From positions 1-36,821 of the forward strand of contig JBDWKL010000017.1 of NCBI GenBank assembly GCA_039973685.1: a stretch of DNA of 36,821 bases, read 5' to 3'. The DNA is from Hyphomicrobiales bacterium (lineage in GTDB: Bacteria; Pseudomonadota; Alphaproteobacteria; Rhizobiales; JACESI01). Below, one piece after another: positions 1 to 8,576 of this stretch (within the stretch, counting starts at the first letter, position 1; the number at the start of each line of letters is the position of its first letter). A program made the position numbers and the translations under genes. Below the pieces are notes generated by a model. It saw only the letters and a program-made list of their open reading frames with translations, ran no database searches and was not told where the DNA came from.

Positions 1-210
1 CATCTCGCCGAACTTCCATGTGGTATCCACATGCATCAGCGGGAAAGGGGGCTTTGATGGATAAAAGGCCTTTTGAGCCAAATGCAGCATAACGGCTGAA
101 TCTTTGCCAACCGAATATAACATAACGGGTTTTTCAGCTTCTGCCGCCACTTCACGCATAATGTGAATGGCTTCTGCTTCAAGCCGTTGAAGGTGTGTTA
201 GTCGTGTCAT
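1..210 (-). CDS. cysD: Sulfate adenylyltransferase subunit 2 (partial, N-terminal 70 residues)
   Basis: This is the N-terminal part of the small subunit of ATP sulfurylase, which with CysN activates sulfate to adenosine 5'-phosphosulfate in the cytoplasm. The visible 70 residues begin [20 protein letters not shown] and carry the ATP-pyrophosphatase P-loop [10 protein letters not shown], followed by [19 protein letters not shown]. All are characteristic of CysD and the rhizobial paralogue NodP. The start ATG is at 208-210, with an AGGA ribosome site a few bases upstream. The gene leaves the window at position 1, so its C-terminus and any cysN partner are unseen. NodP is the main alternative identity, but nothing nearby suggests Nod-factor synthesis. 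Confidence 0.93.
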   Translation of the reverse strand, partial: MTRLTHLQRLEAEAIHIMREVAAEAEKPVMLYSVGKDSAVMLHLAQKAFYPSKPPFPLMHVDTTWKFGEM

Positions 211-284
211 GACTTCCTAAAAGTCTAGAGATAGAATTTGATGAGCAAGTAATAAACCAACACGATTAGAAAAGGCGAGTTGTT

Positions 285-306
285 TTGCGGCGCTTTTGCG
301 CCGCAA
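285..306. terminator. GC-rich perfect hairpin between cysD and the SH3-protein gene
   Basis: A 9-bp perfect stem, TTGCGGCGC (285-293) with GCGCCGCAA (298-306), closes a TTTT loop. It lies just past the stop of the minus-strand SH3-protein gene. No clear T-run follows on either strand, so it may be a weak or factor-dependent terminator or an mRNA-stabilising end. Confidence 0.5.
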
Positions 307-345
307 CATAGAAATTATTATCGTATTTCAGCGAGTCGCTGGAAT

Positions 346-1017
346 TTAATTGCAACGCTCGAAAACACCAGCGATATAATGGCGTGGTGAACACATGATG
401 CCACCCCACTGGTAAGCTCGGCGTCCTTTAGGCGCAATAATTTCAAACCAGTCATAACCGTTCATGCGAACACCGGTGTTACGAACAAGTGTGATAGGAG
501 CTCGACCACGAATACTACCGACTTTTTGGTAGTTAATTCCAGGCCCATTGCGTAAGGATCCACCAAGCGAAAGTGCTCTAATATTTAAAGTAGCACCAGG
601 TAGGTGATTGCTTGGACTGCCATTGTCGGTTTGGCCGTGATCTGTTTGATGGCCATTATTACGAGCCCCGCTGCGACAGTCGGAGAATGCGTTTGCGTTT
701 TTATCATGGAAATTGCCATGCCCATTGGCATAAGCAAAATCAAACCCGTTACCAGCAACCCAGTTTTGACCGGCGCGCTTATAATAATTGTAAGGGCCGT
801 TGAGGTTGTGCTGATTGCCTTGAATGACATAAGAAACGCGGGCCGACGTTGAGCGGTCTGAAAGGATTGAAATCTCGTAGTGGCCATCTCCGATAGCATC
901 GCAAACGTAGACTTCAATTGAAGCGGCGTTTGCTGTGGTTGTTCCGCTCGAAAAAAATGATGCGCCGATTGCTAATATGCATGTGGCTTTGAGTGCGTGC
1001 TTAAATGTGTTGGTCAT
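346..1017 (-). CDS. Secreted SH3-like (SH3b) domain protein
   Basis: This encodes a 223-residue exported protein of unknown role. Residues 1-31 form a typical Sec signal peptide with a hydrophobic core and a probable ANA cleavage site. The middle (about 32-115) is Asn/Gly/Tyr-rich and resembles no family I can name. A short polar linker (NNGHQTDHGQTDNG) follows. The C-terminal third (about 140-223) looks like a bacterial SH3 domain: LNIRALSLGGSLRNGPGINY, then GSIRGRAPITLVRN and YDWFEI. Such domains in periplasmic proteins often bind peptidoglycan or other wall ligands. Four Cys residues outside the signal peptide could form disulfides. The start has a GGGAG ribosome site. The gene stands alone between cysD (same strand) and a divergent PLP enzyme. 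Confidence 0.75.
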   Translation of the reverse strand: MTNTFKHALKATCILAIGASFFSSGTTTANAASIEVYVCDAIGDGHYEISILSDRSTSARVSYVIQGNQHNLNGPYNYYKRAGQNWVAGNGFDFAYANGHGNFHDKNANAFSDCRSGARNNGHQTDHGQTDNGSPSNHLPGATLNIRALSLGGSLRNGPGINYQKVGSIRGRAPITLVRNTGVRMNGYDWFEIIAPKGRRAYQWGGIMCSPRHYIAGVFERCN

Positions 1018-1179
1018 TATGTGTCTCCCAGCTTTTTGCTGTTTTTAATCTCCGATGTTTCAAAAATAAGCGGAGCGGATTATTTCTGCTGTGCATTTTG
1101 TCACATTGCAAAATTGCGCTTGATAAAACGCCGCTGTATGGTCGCCCGTCTAGTTCCATGTTTGCATGAAGGTTCCCCA

Positions 1180-2322
1180 ATGACTTCAACCAAGGATGAT
1201 GTGTCGCTTGCGACGTTGTTTGCGCAGGCAGACGGGGTGATTGATCCAGCAAACGGTGCTGTGGTTCCCGCCATTCAACCAGCGACCACTTTTGCACGGG
1301 ATGAACACAATCAACTGGTTTCAGATGGCCACCTTTATAGCCGTGACGATAATGATTTAGCCCGCCTTGCTGAACGAATTTTGGCGAAATCTGAAAAGGC
1401 GGATGATGGCTTGTTGTTCCCAACAGGCATGGCAGCAGTTGCGGCTGTATTGCGTACTGTGCCCAATGGCGGGCGCATCATTATGCAGAATGCGATTTAT
1501 TGGGGAACCACCAAATGGACCCGCGAGTTTTGCGCACGCAGACAAATTGAGCTGATTGAGGTGGATTGTTCAACCCTATCGGACCTTGAAGCGGTCGCTC
1601 AGCCTGCCGATATTTTATGGATTGAAACGCCGTCAAATCCGTTTTTGAAAACCACTAATATTGCCGCTTGTTCATCGCTTGCAAAACAAATGGGTGCAGC
1701 CCTTGTGGTTGATTCAACGGCTGCAACGCCGGTTTTATCTAATCCGCTCGCGTTCGGTGCAGACATTGTTATGCACTCAGCAACCAAAGGGATTAACGGG
1801 CACAGCGATGTGTTGGCTGGTTTTCTGGCCACCTCTAATGCTGATAGCGATCTATGGAAGGCGATCTCCACAGATAGACATGATGCGGGTGCCGTAATTG
1901 GCCCGTTTGAGGCTTGGCTGTTGATTAGAGGCATGCGGACTTTACCGCTTCGCATGGAGCGGATGTGTGATACGGCGCTTGTTCTTGCCAAGATGCTTGA
2001 AAGCCATCCGAATGTTGAGAGTGTTCTTTATCCGGGACTTCCCGATGATGCAGGGCACAGTCTCGCGACGAAACAAATGGCGGGCGGCTTTGGTTGCTTG
2101 GTGTCTTTTCTTGTTAAAGGCGGCAAGCAGGAAGCTTTAGCGGTGGCAGGGCGTTTGAACTTGTTCAAGCGCGCAACATCACTTGGCGGTGTTGAAAGTC
2201 TTGTTGAACATCGCAACACGGTAGAACCTGCCATTGATGACAGGTTGCTTCGTTTATCAGTCGGGATTGAAGGAGCTGATGACTTGCTTGCTGATTTGGA
2301 GCAGGCATTGTCCGTTCTCTAA
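1180..2322 (+). CDS. Cys/Met metabolism PLP-dependent enzyme (cystathionine gamma-synthase/lyase type)
   Basis: This is a fold-type I PLP enzyme of the trans-sulfuration family (PF01053), acting in cytoplasmic methionine/cysteine interconversion. I start at ATG 1180 (MTSTKDDVSLATLFAQ), which has an AAGG site 8 bases upstream and gives 380 residues, the usual family length; the frame stays open to 997. The Schiff-base lysine is K203 in SATKGINGHSDVLAG. The family usually has TKY here, so the Gly after Lys is a small departure. Other family signatures are PTGMAAV for cofactor phosphate, ETPSNP and the closing region ATSLGGVESLVEHR. Sequence alone does not separate gamma-synthase, gamma-lyase, beta-lyase or sulfhydrylase. 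It converges on ugd with 3 bases between the stops. Confidence 0.85.
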   Translation: MTSTKDDVSLATLFAQADGVIDPANGAVVPAIQPATTFARDEHNQLVSDGHLYSRDDNDLARLAERILAKSEKADDGLLFPTGMAAVAAVLRTVPNGGRIIMQNAIYWGTTKWTREFCARRQIELIEVDCSTLSDLEAVAQPADILWIETPSNPFLKTTNIAACSSLAKQMGAALVVDSTAATPVLSNPLAFGADIVMHSATKGINGHSDVLAGFLATSNADSDLWKAISTDRHDAGAVIGPFEAWLLIRGMRTLPLRMERMCDTALVLAKMLESHPNVESVLYPGLPDDAGHSLATKQMAGGFGCLVSFLVKGGKQEALAVAGRLNLFKRATSLGGVESLVEHRNTVEPAIDDRLLRLSVGIEGADDLLADLEQALSVL

Positions 2323-2325
2323 AAC

Positions 2326-3492
2326 TTAGCTGTCGCCGAAAACGTCGCGTGTGAATACTTTATCTTCTACATCGCGAATGTCATCGGTGAGGCGGTTTGC
2401 GACAATCACATCGCAGCCTTGTTTGAACGCTTCGATACCGCGAATGACGGGCGAATTGAAAAAGAGCTCATCTTCTAACAGCGGTTCATAAACACGCACC
2501 TCGATACCTTTGGCTTTGATGCGCTTCATAATGCCAAGGATTGAACTATCGCGGAAATTGTCTGAGCCAGCCTTCATGGTCAATCTATAAATGCCAACCA
2601 CGGTTGGTGATTTGTCTAAGATACGCTCTGCTATAAAATCTTTCCGCGTTGAGTTTGCATCAACAATGGCGCGGATCATGTTTTGTGGGACAGCATTGTA
2701 GTTTGCCAGAAGCTGTTTGCTATCTTTAGGCAGGCAATAACCGCCATATCCAAAGGATGGATTATTGTAATGCTTACCGATCCGAGGATCCAGACATACA
2801 CCGCCAATAATATCCTTGATGTCGAGGTCACTGTATAATGCGTAGCTGTCTAACTCGTTGAAATAAGCAACGCGCATGGCAAGGTATGTATTGGCGAAGA
2901 GTTTAACGGCTTCCGCTTCTGAAGAGCCCATAAACAGGACATCGACATCTTCTTTGTGGGCGCATTCTTTCAGCATATTGCCGAAGATTTCAGCCCGCTC
3001 TGATTTTTCGCCAACGATAATGCGTGAGGGATAAAGGTTGTCTTTGAGTGCTTGTCCTTCGCGCAAAAATTCAGGCGAGAAGATAACTGTGTCGACATTT
3101 TTGTCTTTACGAACGCGTTCGACATATCCAACGGGAATGGTTGATTTGATAATGATTGCTGCCGTTGGATTGATTTTAGTAACCTGATCAATCACGGCTT
3201 CAACAGAAGATGTGTCGAAGTAATTGTGTTTCGGATCATAATTTGTTGGCGTGGAGACGATTACATAGTCTGCATCTTTATAGGCCGCTTCTGCATCGGT
3301 CGTTGCTGATAATTTGAGTTCTTTCTCGGCTAAGAAATGTTCAATTTCTGTATCCTGAATGGGGGATTTTTTGTTGTTGACCATGTCAACACGCTCTGAA
3401 GAAAGATCGACTGCAACCACGTCATATTTTTGTGCAAGCAGCACAGCATTTGACATCCCAACATAACCAAGTCCAGCAACAGCAATTTTCAC
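2326..3492 (-). CDS. ugd: UDP-glucose 6-dehydrogenase
   Basis: This enzyme oxidises UDP-glucose to UDP-glucuronate with two NAD+, supplying uronic acid for surface polysaccharides. At 388 residues it matches the short enterobacterial-type Ugd. The N-terminal Rossmann motif is [19 protein letters not shown], followed by [10 protein letters not shown] and [12 protein letters not shown]. The catalytic thiol is C253 in [17 protein letters not shown]. The C-terminal UDP-binding domain contains [17 protein letters not shown]. It is transcribed away from the two-component operon on the same strand, 99 bases after it. It is not physically in the polysaccharide cluster at 24-34 kb but is a plausible precursor supplier for it (inference). 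Confidence 0.95.
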   Translation of the reverse strand: MKIAVAGLGYVGMSNAVLLAQKYDVVAVDLSSERVDMVNNKKSPIQDTEIEHFLAEKELKLSATTDAEAAYKDADYVIVSTPTNYDPKHNYFDTSSVEAVIDQVTKINPTAAIIIKSTIPVGYVERVRKDKNVDTVIFSPEFLREGQALKDNLYPSRIIVGEKSERAEIFGNMLKECAHKEDVDVLFMGSSEAEAVKLFANTYLAMRVAYFNELDSYALYSDLDIKDIIGGVCLDPRIGKHYNNPSFGYGGYCLPKDSKQLLANYNAVPQNMIRAIVDANSTRKDFIAERILDKSPTVVGIYRLTMKAGSDNFRDSSILGIMKRIKAKGIEVRVYEPLLEDELFFNSPVIRGIEAFKQGCDVIVANRLTDDIRDVEDKVFTRDVFGDS

Positions 3493-3591
3493 GGTATTTC
3501 CAATATGTTTATTTCGCCCCAGATGTTTCCCGATAATGAGAAACGACTAAGCGTTTTCTAACACACAGACCATTTTAAAAGCCTTAACCCG

Positions 3592-4860
3592 TTATCCGCC
3601 CAAGTTTACGGGTAGGAAAACGCGAACAGCTGATTGTGCTTCGGATTTAGGAACAATCTCGACAGTCCCTTTGTGCGCTTCGGCGATTTGTTGAACCAAG
3701 GCCAAGCCGAGGCCATACCCAGAAACATTTTGCCGGTCACGGCCACGTTGGAAGGCTTGAAACAGTCGACTTTCTTCTCCTGCAGGGAAGCCTTTACCAG
3801 CGTCTTTTACGGTCAGGACTATGTGGCCGTCTCGGCTATCCAATGCAATGTGACTTGGCGATTTCCCATGTATTTTAGCGTTTTGTAGAAGATTGCGAAT
3901 GAGGCGTGCCAATAAGCGGCGATCACCTGTTATCAAGGGAGCTGTGCCCTCAAGGTGGCAATCTTCAAACCGCGCGCTTTCTTCTGCGGCGATGGCTACA
4001 AGGTCGATGCCTTGTTCCAAAATAACATCGGTTTTTGTATCAAGGCGGCTCATTAGCAAGATTTCATCAATCAAATCATCAAGTTCAGCAATATCTCCGC
4101 GTAGATCAGAAATACGGCCAGAATTTTTCGGATTTTCTAAGAGTTCAATGCCAAGACGAATGCGTGACAAAGGCGTCCGCAATTCGTGGGACGCATTAGC
4201 GAGCAGCATTTTTTGTGAATTTAAAAGCCCCTCTATTTGCTCGGCTGCCGCGTTAAAGCTGGTTGCTAGGGAGGCAACTTCATCATTTCCTTCCACCGCA
4301 ACGCGTGTTTTTAAATCACCAGAACCAATGATTTCGACACTGTGTTTCAGTGCTTCCAGTCGACGCGTTAGTCGTTTGACGAAGGGATAAGCAACGATGC
4401 TCACAACAAGTCCGGTGGCAATAAGGAAAACCCAAATACGAGTAATTGGGCGTAAAGGCGGAGCCTTAATGCCGCTCACCACTAAGAAACGACCATCAGC
4501 TGTTTTGAGCGCCGTTTTGCCACCTGGAAGGCGCATCTGGGATCTTTGTGCGGTTACAAAATGAGAAGGTAGTTTTAACAACTCCCCAACATGCGCGATT
4601 GGCTGTTGTTCAGCATCGAATAAAGTAAGGGATAATTGTAATTCACGCCCAAGCTCTTTTATTTCTGCTTGCTGCTCGGCTAGAGGGAGGTTTTTTTCTG
4701 GAACGGAAAGAACGATCAAGCGGCCCAAAGTTCTTGCTAACGTCTGATCTTGTGACCCTGATCTGTTGAGATGGGTGAATATAGCAAAAGCTACAACAAC
4801 AGCGATTAGGCTGATGAGAAAAATACTATAAATTTGGAGATACAGGCGCCTTTTCAGCAT
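3592..4860 (-). CDS. Sensor histidine kinase, CpxA-like
   Basis: This is a 422-residue inner-membrane kinase that would phosphorylate the regulator encoded just upstream. TM1 is about residues 8-28. A periplasmic segment of roughly 110 residues follows, then TM2 (RIWVFLIATGLVVSIVAYPF), a HAMP linker, the H-box SHELRTPLSRIRLGIELL (H225), the N-box RLIRNLLQNAKIHG and G-boxes DAGKGFPAG and GYGLGLALV. The H-box and overall plan resemble CpxA. I start at ATG 4860, not at an in-frame start at 4938, because 4860 lies 4 bases after the regulator's stop with an AGGAC ribosome site inside the regulator's last codons. The order Spy-like protein, regulator, kinase supports envelope-stress sensing; the ligand is unknown. 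Confidence 0.88.
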   Translation of the reverse strand: MLKRRLYLQIYSIFLISLIAVVVAFAIFTHLNRSGSQDQTLARTLGRLIVLSVPEKNLPLAEQQAEIKELGRELQLSLTLFDAEQQPIAHVGELLKLPSHFVTAQRSQMRLPGGKTALKTADGRFLVVSGIKAPPLRPITRIWVFLIATGLVVSIVAYPFVKRLTRRLEALKHSVEIIGSGDLKTRVAVEGNDEVASLATSFNAAAEQIEGLLNSQKMLLANASHELRTPLSRIRLGIELLENPKNSGRISDLRGDIAELDDLIDEILLMSRLDTKTDVILEQGIDLVAIAAEESARFEDCHLEGTAPLITGDRRLLARLIRNLLQNAKIHGKSPSHIALDSRDGHIVLTVKDAGKGFPAGEESRLFQAFQRGRDRQNVSGYGLGLALVQQIAEAHKGTVEIVPKSEAQSAVRVFLPVNLGG

Positions 4861-4864
4861 TGTT

Positions 4865-5551
4865 TTAGTCCTGTTCTTTGGCAAAGACATAACCCGCACC
4901 GCGAACAGTGATGACGCGCTTTGGTGCTTTTGGGTCATCCTCTATCTCGGCGCGTATGCGAGAAATATGCACATCAATTGAACGATCAAATGCTTCAAGG
5001 TTTTCACCCTTTAAGGCATCCATCAAATAGTCGCGGCTTAAAACTCTGCCTGGCGCTTTAGCAAGCGCTTCCAGTAGTTTGAATTGATGTCCCGTGAGTG
5101 TGCATGGTTTTCCGTCAAGTTGCGCCATCATTGAACTTGGGCGAATTTCCAACCGACCAAATTTTAATGTGTCATCAGTGGTTGGGTCTTTTTGTCGGCG
5201 CAAAATAGCGCGTAATCGCGCGAGTAATTCTCGTGGTTCAAAGGGTTTGGCAAGATAGTCATCAGCCCCCATTTCAAGCCCCACAATGCGGTCCATCAAG
5301 TCACCTTTTGCTGTCAACATTAAGATGGGAATATTGGATGTGGCGCGAAGGGTGCGACATAAATCAAGGCCGTCTATATCTGGCAGACCCAGATCAAGGA
5401 TGAGCGCGTCGTAGGGGTGTCGATTTTGCTCGGCAAGGGCATCAGCCCCTGTTCCAACAATCGTTACCTTGTAGGAAAACGAGCCGAGATAGTCAGAGAC
5501 CATCTCGGCTAGTCGGGCATCATCTTCTACTATGAGTAGTGTTTCAGTCAT
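4865..5551 (-). CDS. OmpR-family response regulator, CpxR-like
   Basis: This is a 228-residue DNA-binding response regulator. The receiver carries the acidic pair E9/D10/D11, phosphoacceptor D53 (ALILDLGLPDIDG), the Thr-Ala switch (MLTAKGD) and the conserved Lys (YLAKPFEPREL). The C-terminal winged helix spans about 130-226 (LTGHQFKLLEAL, RVLSRDYLMDAL, IDVHISRIRAEIEDDP, ITVRGAGYVF). It overlaps neither neighbour: 21 bases separate it from the Spy-like gene and 4 from the kinase, so the three are almost certainly one operon. A CpxR-type box (6221-6235) lies in the operon's leader, suggesting autoregulation. The Cpx identity rests on context and H-box similarity, so I give no gene symbol. Confidence 0.9.
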   Translation of the reverse strand: MTETLLIVEDDARLAEMVSDYLGSFSYKVTIVGTGADALAEQNRHPYDALILDLGLPDIDGLDLCRTLRATSNIPILMLTAKGDLMDRIVGLEMGADDYLAKPFEPRELLARLRAILRRQKDPTTDDTLKFGRLEIRPSSMMAQLDGKPCTLTGHQFKLLEALAKAPGRVLSRDYLMDALKGENLEAFDRSIDVHISRIRAEIEDDPKAPKRVITVRGAGYVFAKEQD

Positions 5552-5572
5552 GGGAGGGGTTAAACCATGCCT

Positions 5573-6136
5573 CTAGCGACGATGCCAACGCTTTTTGCCC
5601 ATGCGATCGAGCTTATCGCTCAACTTGCGACGTTGTTCTGGCGATAGAACTTCTGCAACTTCAACCATTGCCAAAGTAATTTTGCCTGTTGCGCGATCAA
5701 TTTCGGCTAGTCTCTCTTTGCGCAATTTTTCGACTTTATCGCGATCGATGTTATCTTTGAGCAACAGCACTTCAATATCTTTGCGAATTTTCCGTGCTTG
5801 CTTACGCAATGGGCGAACATCTTTCGTGAAGGTCATAACAAGCGTACTTATTTTTTCCCGCTGGATGTCATTTGCACCAAGTTCATTAGACAAACGCTCG
5901 ATCATACGAGAGGCGCGTTCTTCGAGCTGTGCTTCTGTTGGGCGCGAACGTTTAGATTTCTTGTGAGTGCGGTCGCCACCTTTATCTGCTTTTTCTTGGC
6001 TGTGGGCCAAAGCTGAATTGGATGAAACGATACTTGTTGTAGCAAGTCCGGCACCTAGAACCGCCATCATTCCTAAAGCCAACATAAAGCTTTTTTGGGT
6101 TGTATTGGCTGCGTGTTTTTGTTGTTTCTTTTTCAT
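5573..6136 (-). CDS. Periplasmic Spy/CpxP-like (LTXXQ-type) protein
   Basis: This 187-residue exported protein resembles the Spy/CpxP periplasmic chaperone and metal-sensor group. The signal segment is about residues 14-44, ending ALAHS. The mature part is short, highly charged and helical, with arginine/lysine-rich stretches. The LTXXQ-like element is LSPEQRRKLSDKL, and a first copy may be the degenerate AQLEERASRMIERL. CpxP-like proteins bind misfolded envelope proteins and restrain the sensor kinase. Encoding it first in an operon with a CpxR/CpxA-like pair fits that circuit. The start has a GGAGAA ribosome site. Family assignment is by helix pattern and motif, without a database match. 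Confidence 0.75.
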   Translation of the reverse strand: MKKKQQKHAANTTQKSFMLALGMMAVLGAGLATTSIVSSNSALAHSQEKADKGGDRTHKKSKRSRPTEAQLEERASRMIERLSNELGANDIQREKISTLVMTFTKDVRPLRKQARKIRKDIEVLLLKDNIDRDKVEKLRKERLAEIDRATGKITLAMVEVAEVLSPEQRRKLSDKLDRMGKKRWHRR

Positions 6137-6220
6137 AGTATTTCTCCGTTATCGTTAAGCCTTCAGTTTCGGCCATGATCGGACTATGCACCGCTTATGT
6201 TTCGGGTTTTCATCGCTATT

Positions 6221-6235
6221 GTAAATAAATGTAAA
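6221..6235 (+). promoter_or_regulatory. CpxR-type box (GTAAA-N5-GTAAA)
   Basis: The sequence GTAAATAAATGTAAA is a perfect match to the E. coli CpxR consensus GTAAA-N(4-8)-GTAAA (established knowledge). It lies 85-99 bases upstream of the Spy-like start, in opposite orientation, in the only intergenic gap before the three-gene stress operon. Read on the minus strand, a TTTACA hexamer within the box could serve as a -35 element. Autoregulation is an inference. Confidence 0.5.
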
Positions 6236-6280
6236 GCTGGCGTTTTGTTGCGCGATAGCAATTATCGCATTGAACAAGAC

Positions 6281-6973
6281 TTACAGCGCTCGCTTTGGTA
6301 TGCGATTTTCAAAATAGCGGAAGATCACGACAAGAATGAGCGTTAAAAATGCATAGATGGCCGCCAGTAATAAGAGCGGCTCGTAGATGCGGTATGTTTC
6401 CTGTCGCACAATAGTGCCAACGCCAAAAGCTTCATAAATCGTGATTGTTGAAACAAGCGGCGTTGCTTTCAGTGTCAAAATGAATTCACCGGTGAGTGTT
6501 GGGAACACATTTTGAAGCGCACGTGGTAGCCAGATGCGGCGCAAAATAGTGAAGCGAGACATGCCCATGGCACGCGCGGCTTCCAGTTCGCCATTTGGTA
6601 CACTGCGAAAAGCACCGCGAAGAATTTCTCCCTCATAGCCTGCAACACTTAAGGTGAGGGCAAACACGGCATAAGGGAAAGCATCGCGCAAGACTGGCCA
6701 GAGGAAGCTTTCTCGAATTCCAGGAATTGAGGGAAACAACGACCCTAGCCCGTAATAGACCAGCCAGATTTGAACCAATAACGGCGTTCCCCGAATGAGG
6801 GTTGTGAATGCCTTTGCCAACCATGCAAGTGGGCGAGGGCCTGTTACCTGAACGAGGCCGACGGGTATGGCTATTGCCATGCCAAAAAACATCGCCAGTA
6901 AAAGCAATTGTATTGTAAGCCAAACCCCTTCGACAAATCGGGGTGCATATTCAGGGAGCCAATACCATTCCAT
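6281..6973 (-). CDS. Polar amino acid ABC transporter permease (HisM/ArtM type)
   Basis: This is a 230-residue inner-membrane permease of the HisMQ family, with about five membrane segments. The N-terminal FVEGVWLTIQLLLLAMFFGM and LIRGTPLLVQIWLVYYGL are family signatures. The ATPase-coupling EAA loop is GELEAARAMGMSRFTILRRI. It is the last gene of a four-gene operon (ATPase, binding protein, permease, permease), 12 bases after its partner, with an AGGAG ribosome site. It should form a heterodimeric channel with the permease at 6986-7699. Substrate is probably a basic or polar amino acid or opine-like compound, judged from family only. Confidence 0.9.
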   Translation of the reverse strand: MEWYWLPEYAPRFVEGVWLTIQLLLLAMFFGMAIAIPVGLVQVTGPRPLAWLAKAFTTLIRGTPLLVQIWLVYYGLGSLFPSIPGIRESFLWPVLRDAFPYAVFALTLSVAGYEGEILRGAFRSVPNGELEAARAMGMSRFTILRRIWLPRALQNVFPTLTGEFILTLKATPLVSTITIYEAFGVGTIVRQETYRIYEPLLLLAAIYAFLTLILVVIFRYFENRIPKRAL

Positions 6974-6985
6974 CGTGTGCTGCTC

Positions 6986-7699
6986 CTATGTCTGTGCCGG
7001 TTGTCCACGTCGATAATGGCGCTCGATCTGGCCGAAGATGACGTTGGAACAAAGGGTGACAAGGAGGTAGAGAACGGCTGCGGCACAATAAAACAACAAA
7101 TATGATTTTGTACCGCCTGCGGCCTGTTTGGTTTCTAACAGCAATTCGCTGAAGCCTACAACGGCCAAAAGGGCTGTGTCTTTTGTGGTGATAAGCCACA
7201 GGTTGGCAAGGCCGGGAATAGCGAAGGGTATCATCGCTGGGATGACCACGCGGGTATGGCTTTTAAACGGTGACATGCCGATGGCACGGGCGGCTTCGAT
7301 TTGGCCAGTTGGCACGGCTTGAAAGGCTGCGCGGAACACTTCAGTTGAATAAGCGCCTTGCACAAAGCCGATGACATAGATGCCAGCCCATAAGCCATCA
7401 ATATCTACACGCTCATAGCCGAAACTCTCGAGAGCTGTGTTGAGGAGGTCTGTGCCAGCATAATAAAGCAGAAGAATGAGTACCAGTTCAGGCACCGCGC
7501 GGATGAGCGTGGTGTATATTTCAAGCCCCCATCTGGTCACGGGGCCACCGTAGATTTTGCCCAGAGCACCGCAAAGGCCAAGACAAAGGCCAAGCGCATA
7601 AGCGCCAAACGCGATTTGAAGAGTGCTCAGTAAACCCCGTAGCAAATTTCCGCCCCAACCAGGCGGTGAAAAGGCTAAATATTCGAGGGCTTGTTCCAT
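6986..7699 (-). CDS. Polar amino acid ABC transporter permease (HisQ/ArtQ type)
   Basis: This 237-residue membrane permease is the partner of the preceding HisM-like protein. It shows GGNLLRGLLSTLQIAFGAY at the N-terminus, the family motif LIRAVPELVLILLLYYAG, and the EAA loop GQIEAARAIGMSPFKSHTRV. The order is the normal one for octopine/histidine/arginine importers. The gene is separated from the binding-protein gene by 84 bases containing a strong stem-loop, which probably sets the ratio of binding protein to permease. No good Shine-Dalgarno is visible before ATG 7699, so the exact start is less certain than the frame. Confidence 0.9.
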   Translation of the reverse strand: MEQALEYLAFSPPGWGGNLLRGLLSTLQIAFGAYALGLCLGLCGALGKIYGGPVTRWGLEIYTTLIRAVPELVLILLLYYAGTDLLNTALESFGYERVDIDGLWAGIYVIGFVQGAYSTEVFRAAFQAVPTGQIEAARAIGMSPFKSHTRVVIPAMIPFAIPGLANLWLITTKDTALLAVVGFSELLLETKQAAGGTKSYLLFYCAAAVLYLLVTLCSNVIFGQIERHYRRGQPAQT

Positions 7700-7730
7700 A
7701 GGGAAATGACGCGCTTTTGTAAGGTGAGAA

Positions 7731-7758
7731 GTGCTGGTGGCAATGGTGCCACCAGCAC
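7731..7758. other. Intercistronic stem-loop between binding protein and permease genes
   Basis: A perfect 12-bp stem, GTGCTGGTGGCA with TGCCACCAGCAC, closes a 4-base loop in the 84-base gap after the binding-protein stop. There is no T-run, so it is not a classical terminator. Such elements commonly protect the 3' end of the abundant binding-protein mRNA and reduce downstream permease synthesis. Confidence 0.6.
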
Positions 7759-7783
7759 GTTGGTATTAGGTTCGCAGGCGTGA

Positions 7784-8551
7784 TTAGCCGCCGTAAATAT
7801 CGAAGCTGAAGTATTTCTTCGAGATCTCGCCGTATGTGCCATCTTCGCGGACTTTCTTGATCGCTGCGTTTAGTTTTGCAGCAAGATCAGTGTCTTCTTT
7901 GCGTAAGCCGCCACCGACACCTGGGCCGAAGACTGCAACATCGTTGAGCTCACCTTTGATCTCAAAACCTTTGCCAGCATCGCTTGAAAGGAATGGTTGC
8001 ATGGCAAGTGAATCGCCAACAACAGCATCAACACGACCAGCGACGAGGTCTTGGTTGTGCTCATCGAAGGTGTTGTATGATTTTGCATCCGCGTCGCCAA
8101 AATGTTTTTCAACGTAGTTTGCGTGAATAGTTGAAACCTGAACGCCAACGATTTTGCCTTTAACGCTTGCTGCATCACCGCTGATGCTTGAACCTTTTGG
8201 CGCAACGATCACAGCAGGGGTATTGTAGTATTTGTCAGAAAACGCGATGGTTTTTTGGCGCTCTTCAGTGATCGACATAGATGCCATGATCACGTCCATT
8301 TTCTTTGCCAAAAGCGCTGGAATAATGCCGTCCCATGCGATGGGCACAATTTCACATTTCTCATTCATTGCAGCACATACCGCGCCGATCATATCCACTT
8401 CCCAGCCTTTCCATGTGCCGTCTGCTGCTTTTTCAGCAAATGGCGGATAAGCTTCTGCTGCGATGCCGATTTTAAGGTCAGCGAATGCCAGCTGTGCACT
8501 CATGGATAAAGCGGCTGCAGTGCCTGCGAGTATTGTGATAATTTTTTTCAT
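7784..8551 (-). CDS. Periplasmic amino acid-binding protein of the ABC importer
   Basis: This is a 255-residue solute-binding protein of family 3 (PF00497) that captures substrate in the periplasm. The start at 8551 (MKKIITILAGTAAALSMSAQ) is chosen because it begins a clean signal peptide ending AFA and has a GGGAG ribosome site; upstream in-frame codons lack both. Mature features are LKIGIAAEAYPPFAEKAADG, GWEVDMIGAVCAAM, DGIIPALLAKKMDVIMASMS and ITEERQKTIAFSDKYYNTPA, all typical of the lysine/arginine/ornithine/histidine/octopine-binding group. C-terminal INxAIKKVREDGTY-type sequence (LNAAIKKVREDGTYGEISKK) completes the fold. Two close cysteines (VCAAMNEKC) could form a disulfide. Substrate cannot be fixed from sequence. 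Confidence 0.92.
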   Translation of the reverse strand: MKKIITILAGTAAALSMSAQLAFADLKIGIAAEAYPPFAEKAADGTWKGWEVDMIGAVCAAMNEKCEIVPIAWDGIIPALLAKKMDVIMASMSITEERQKTIAFSDKYYNTPAVIVAPKGSSISGDAASVKGKIVGVQVSTIHANYVEKHFGDADAKSYNTFDEHNQDLVAGRVDAVVGDSLAMQPFLSSDAGKGFEIKGELNDVAVFGPGVGGGLRKEDTDLAAKLNAAIKKVREDGTYGEISKKYFSFDIYGG

Positions 8552-8576
8552 ATTGTTCTCCCTTTTAGTGGTGGCT

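Noticed and set aside
1018-1179. Possible SAM riboswitch before the trans-sulfuration enzyme
   Set aside because: I looked for SAM-I or SAM-II core elements and found no matching conserved core or pseudoknot; only short AT-rich segments are present.
7300-7330. TTGGCACGG resembling a sigma-54 -24 element
   Set aside because: It lies inside the HisQ-like permease coding sequence and lacks GC ten bases after the GG.
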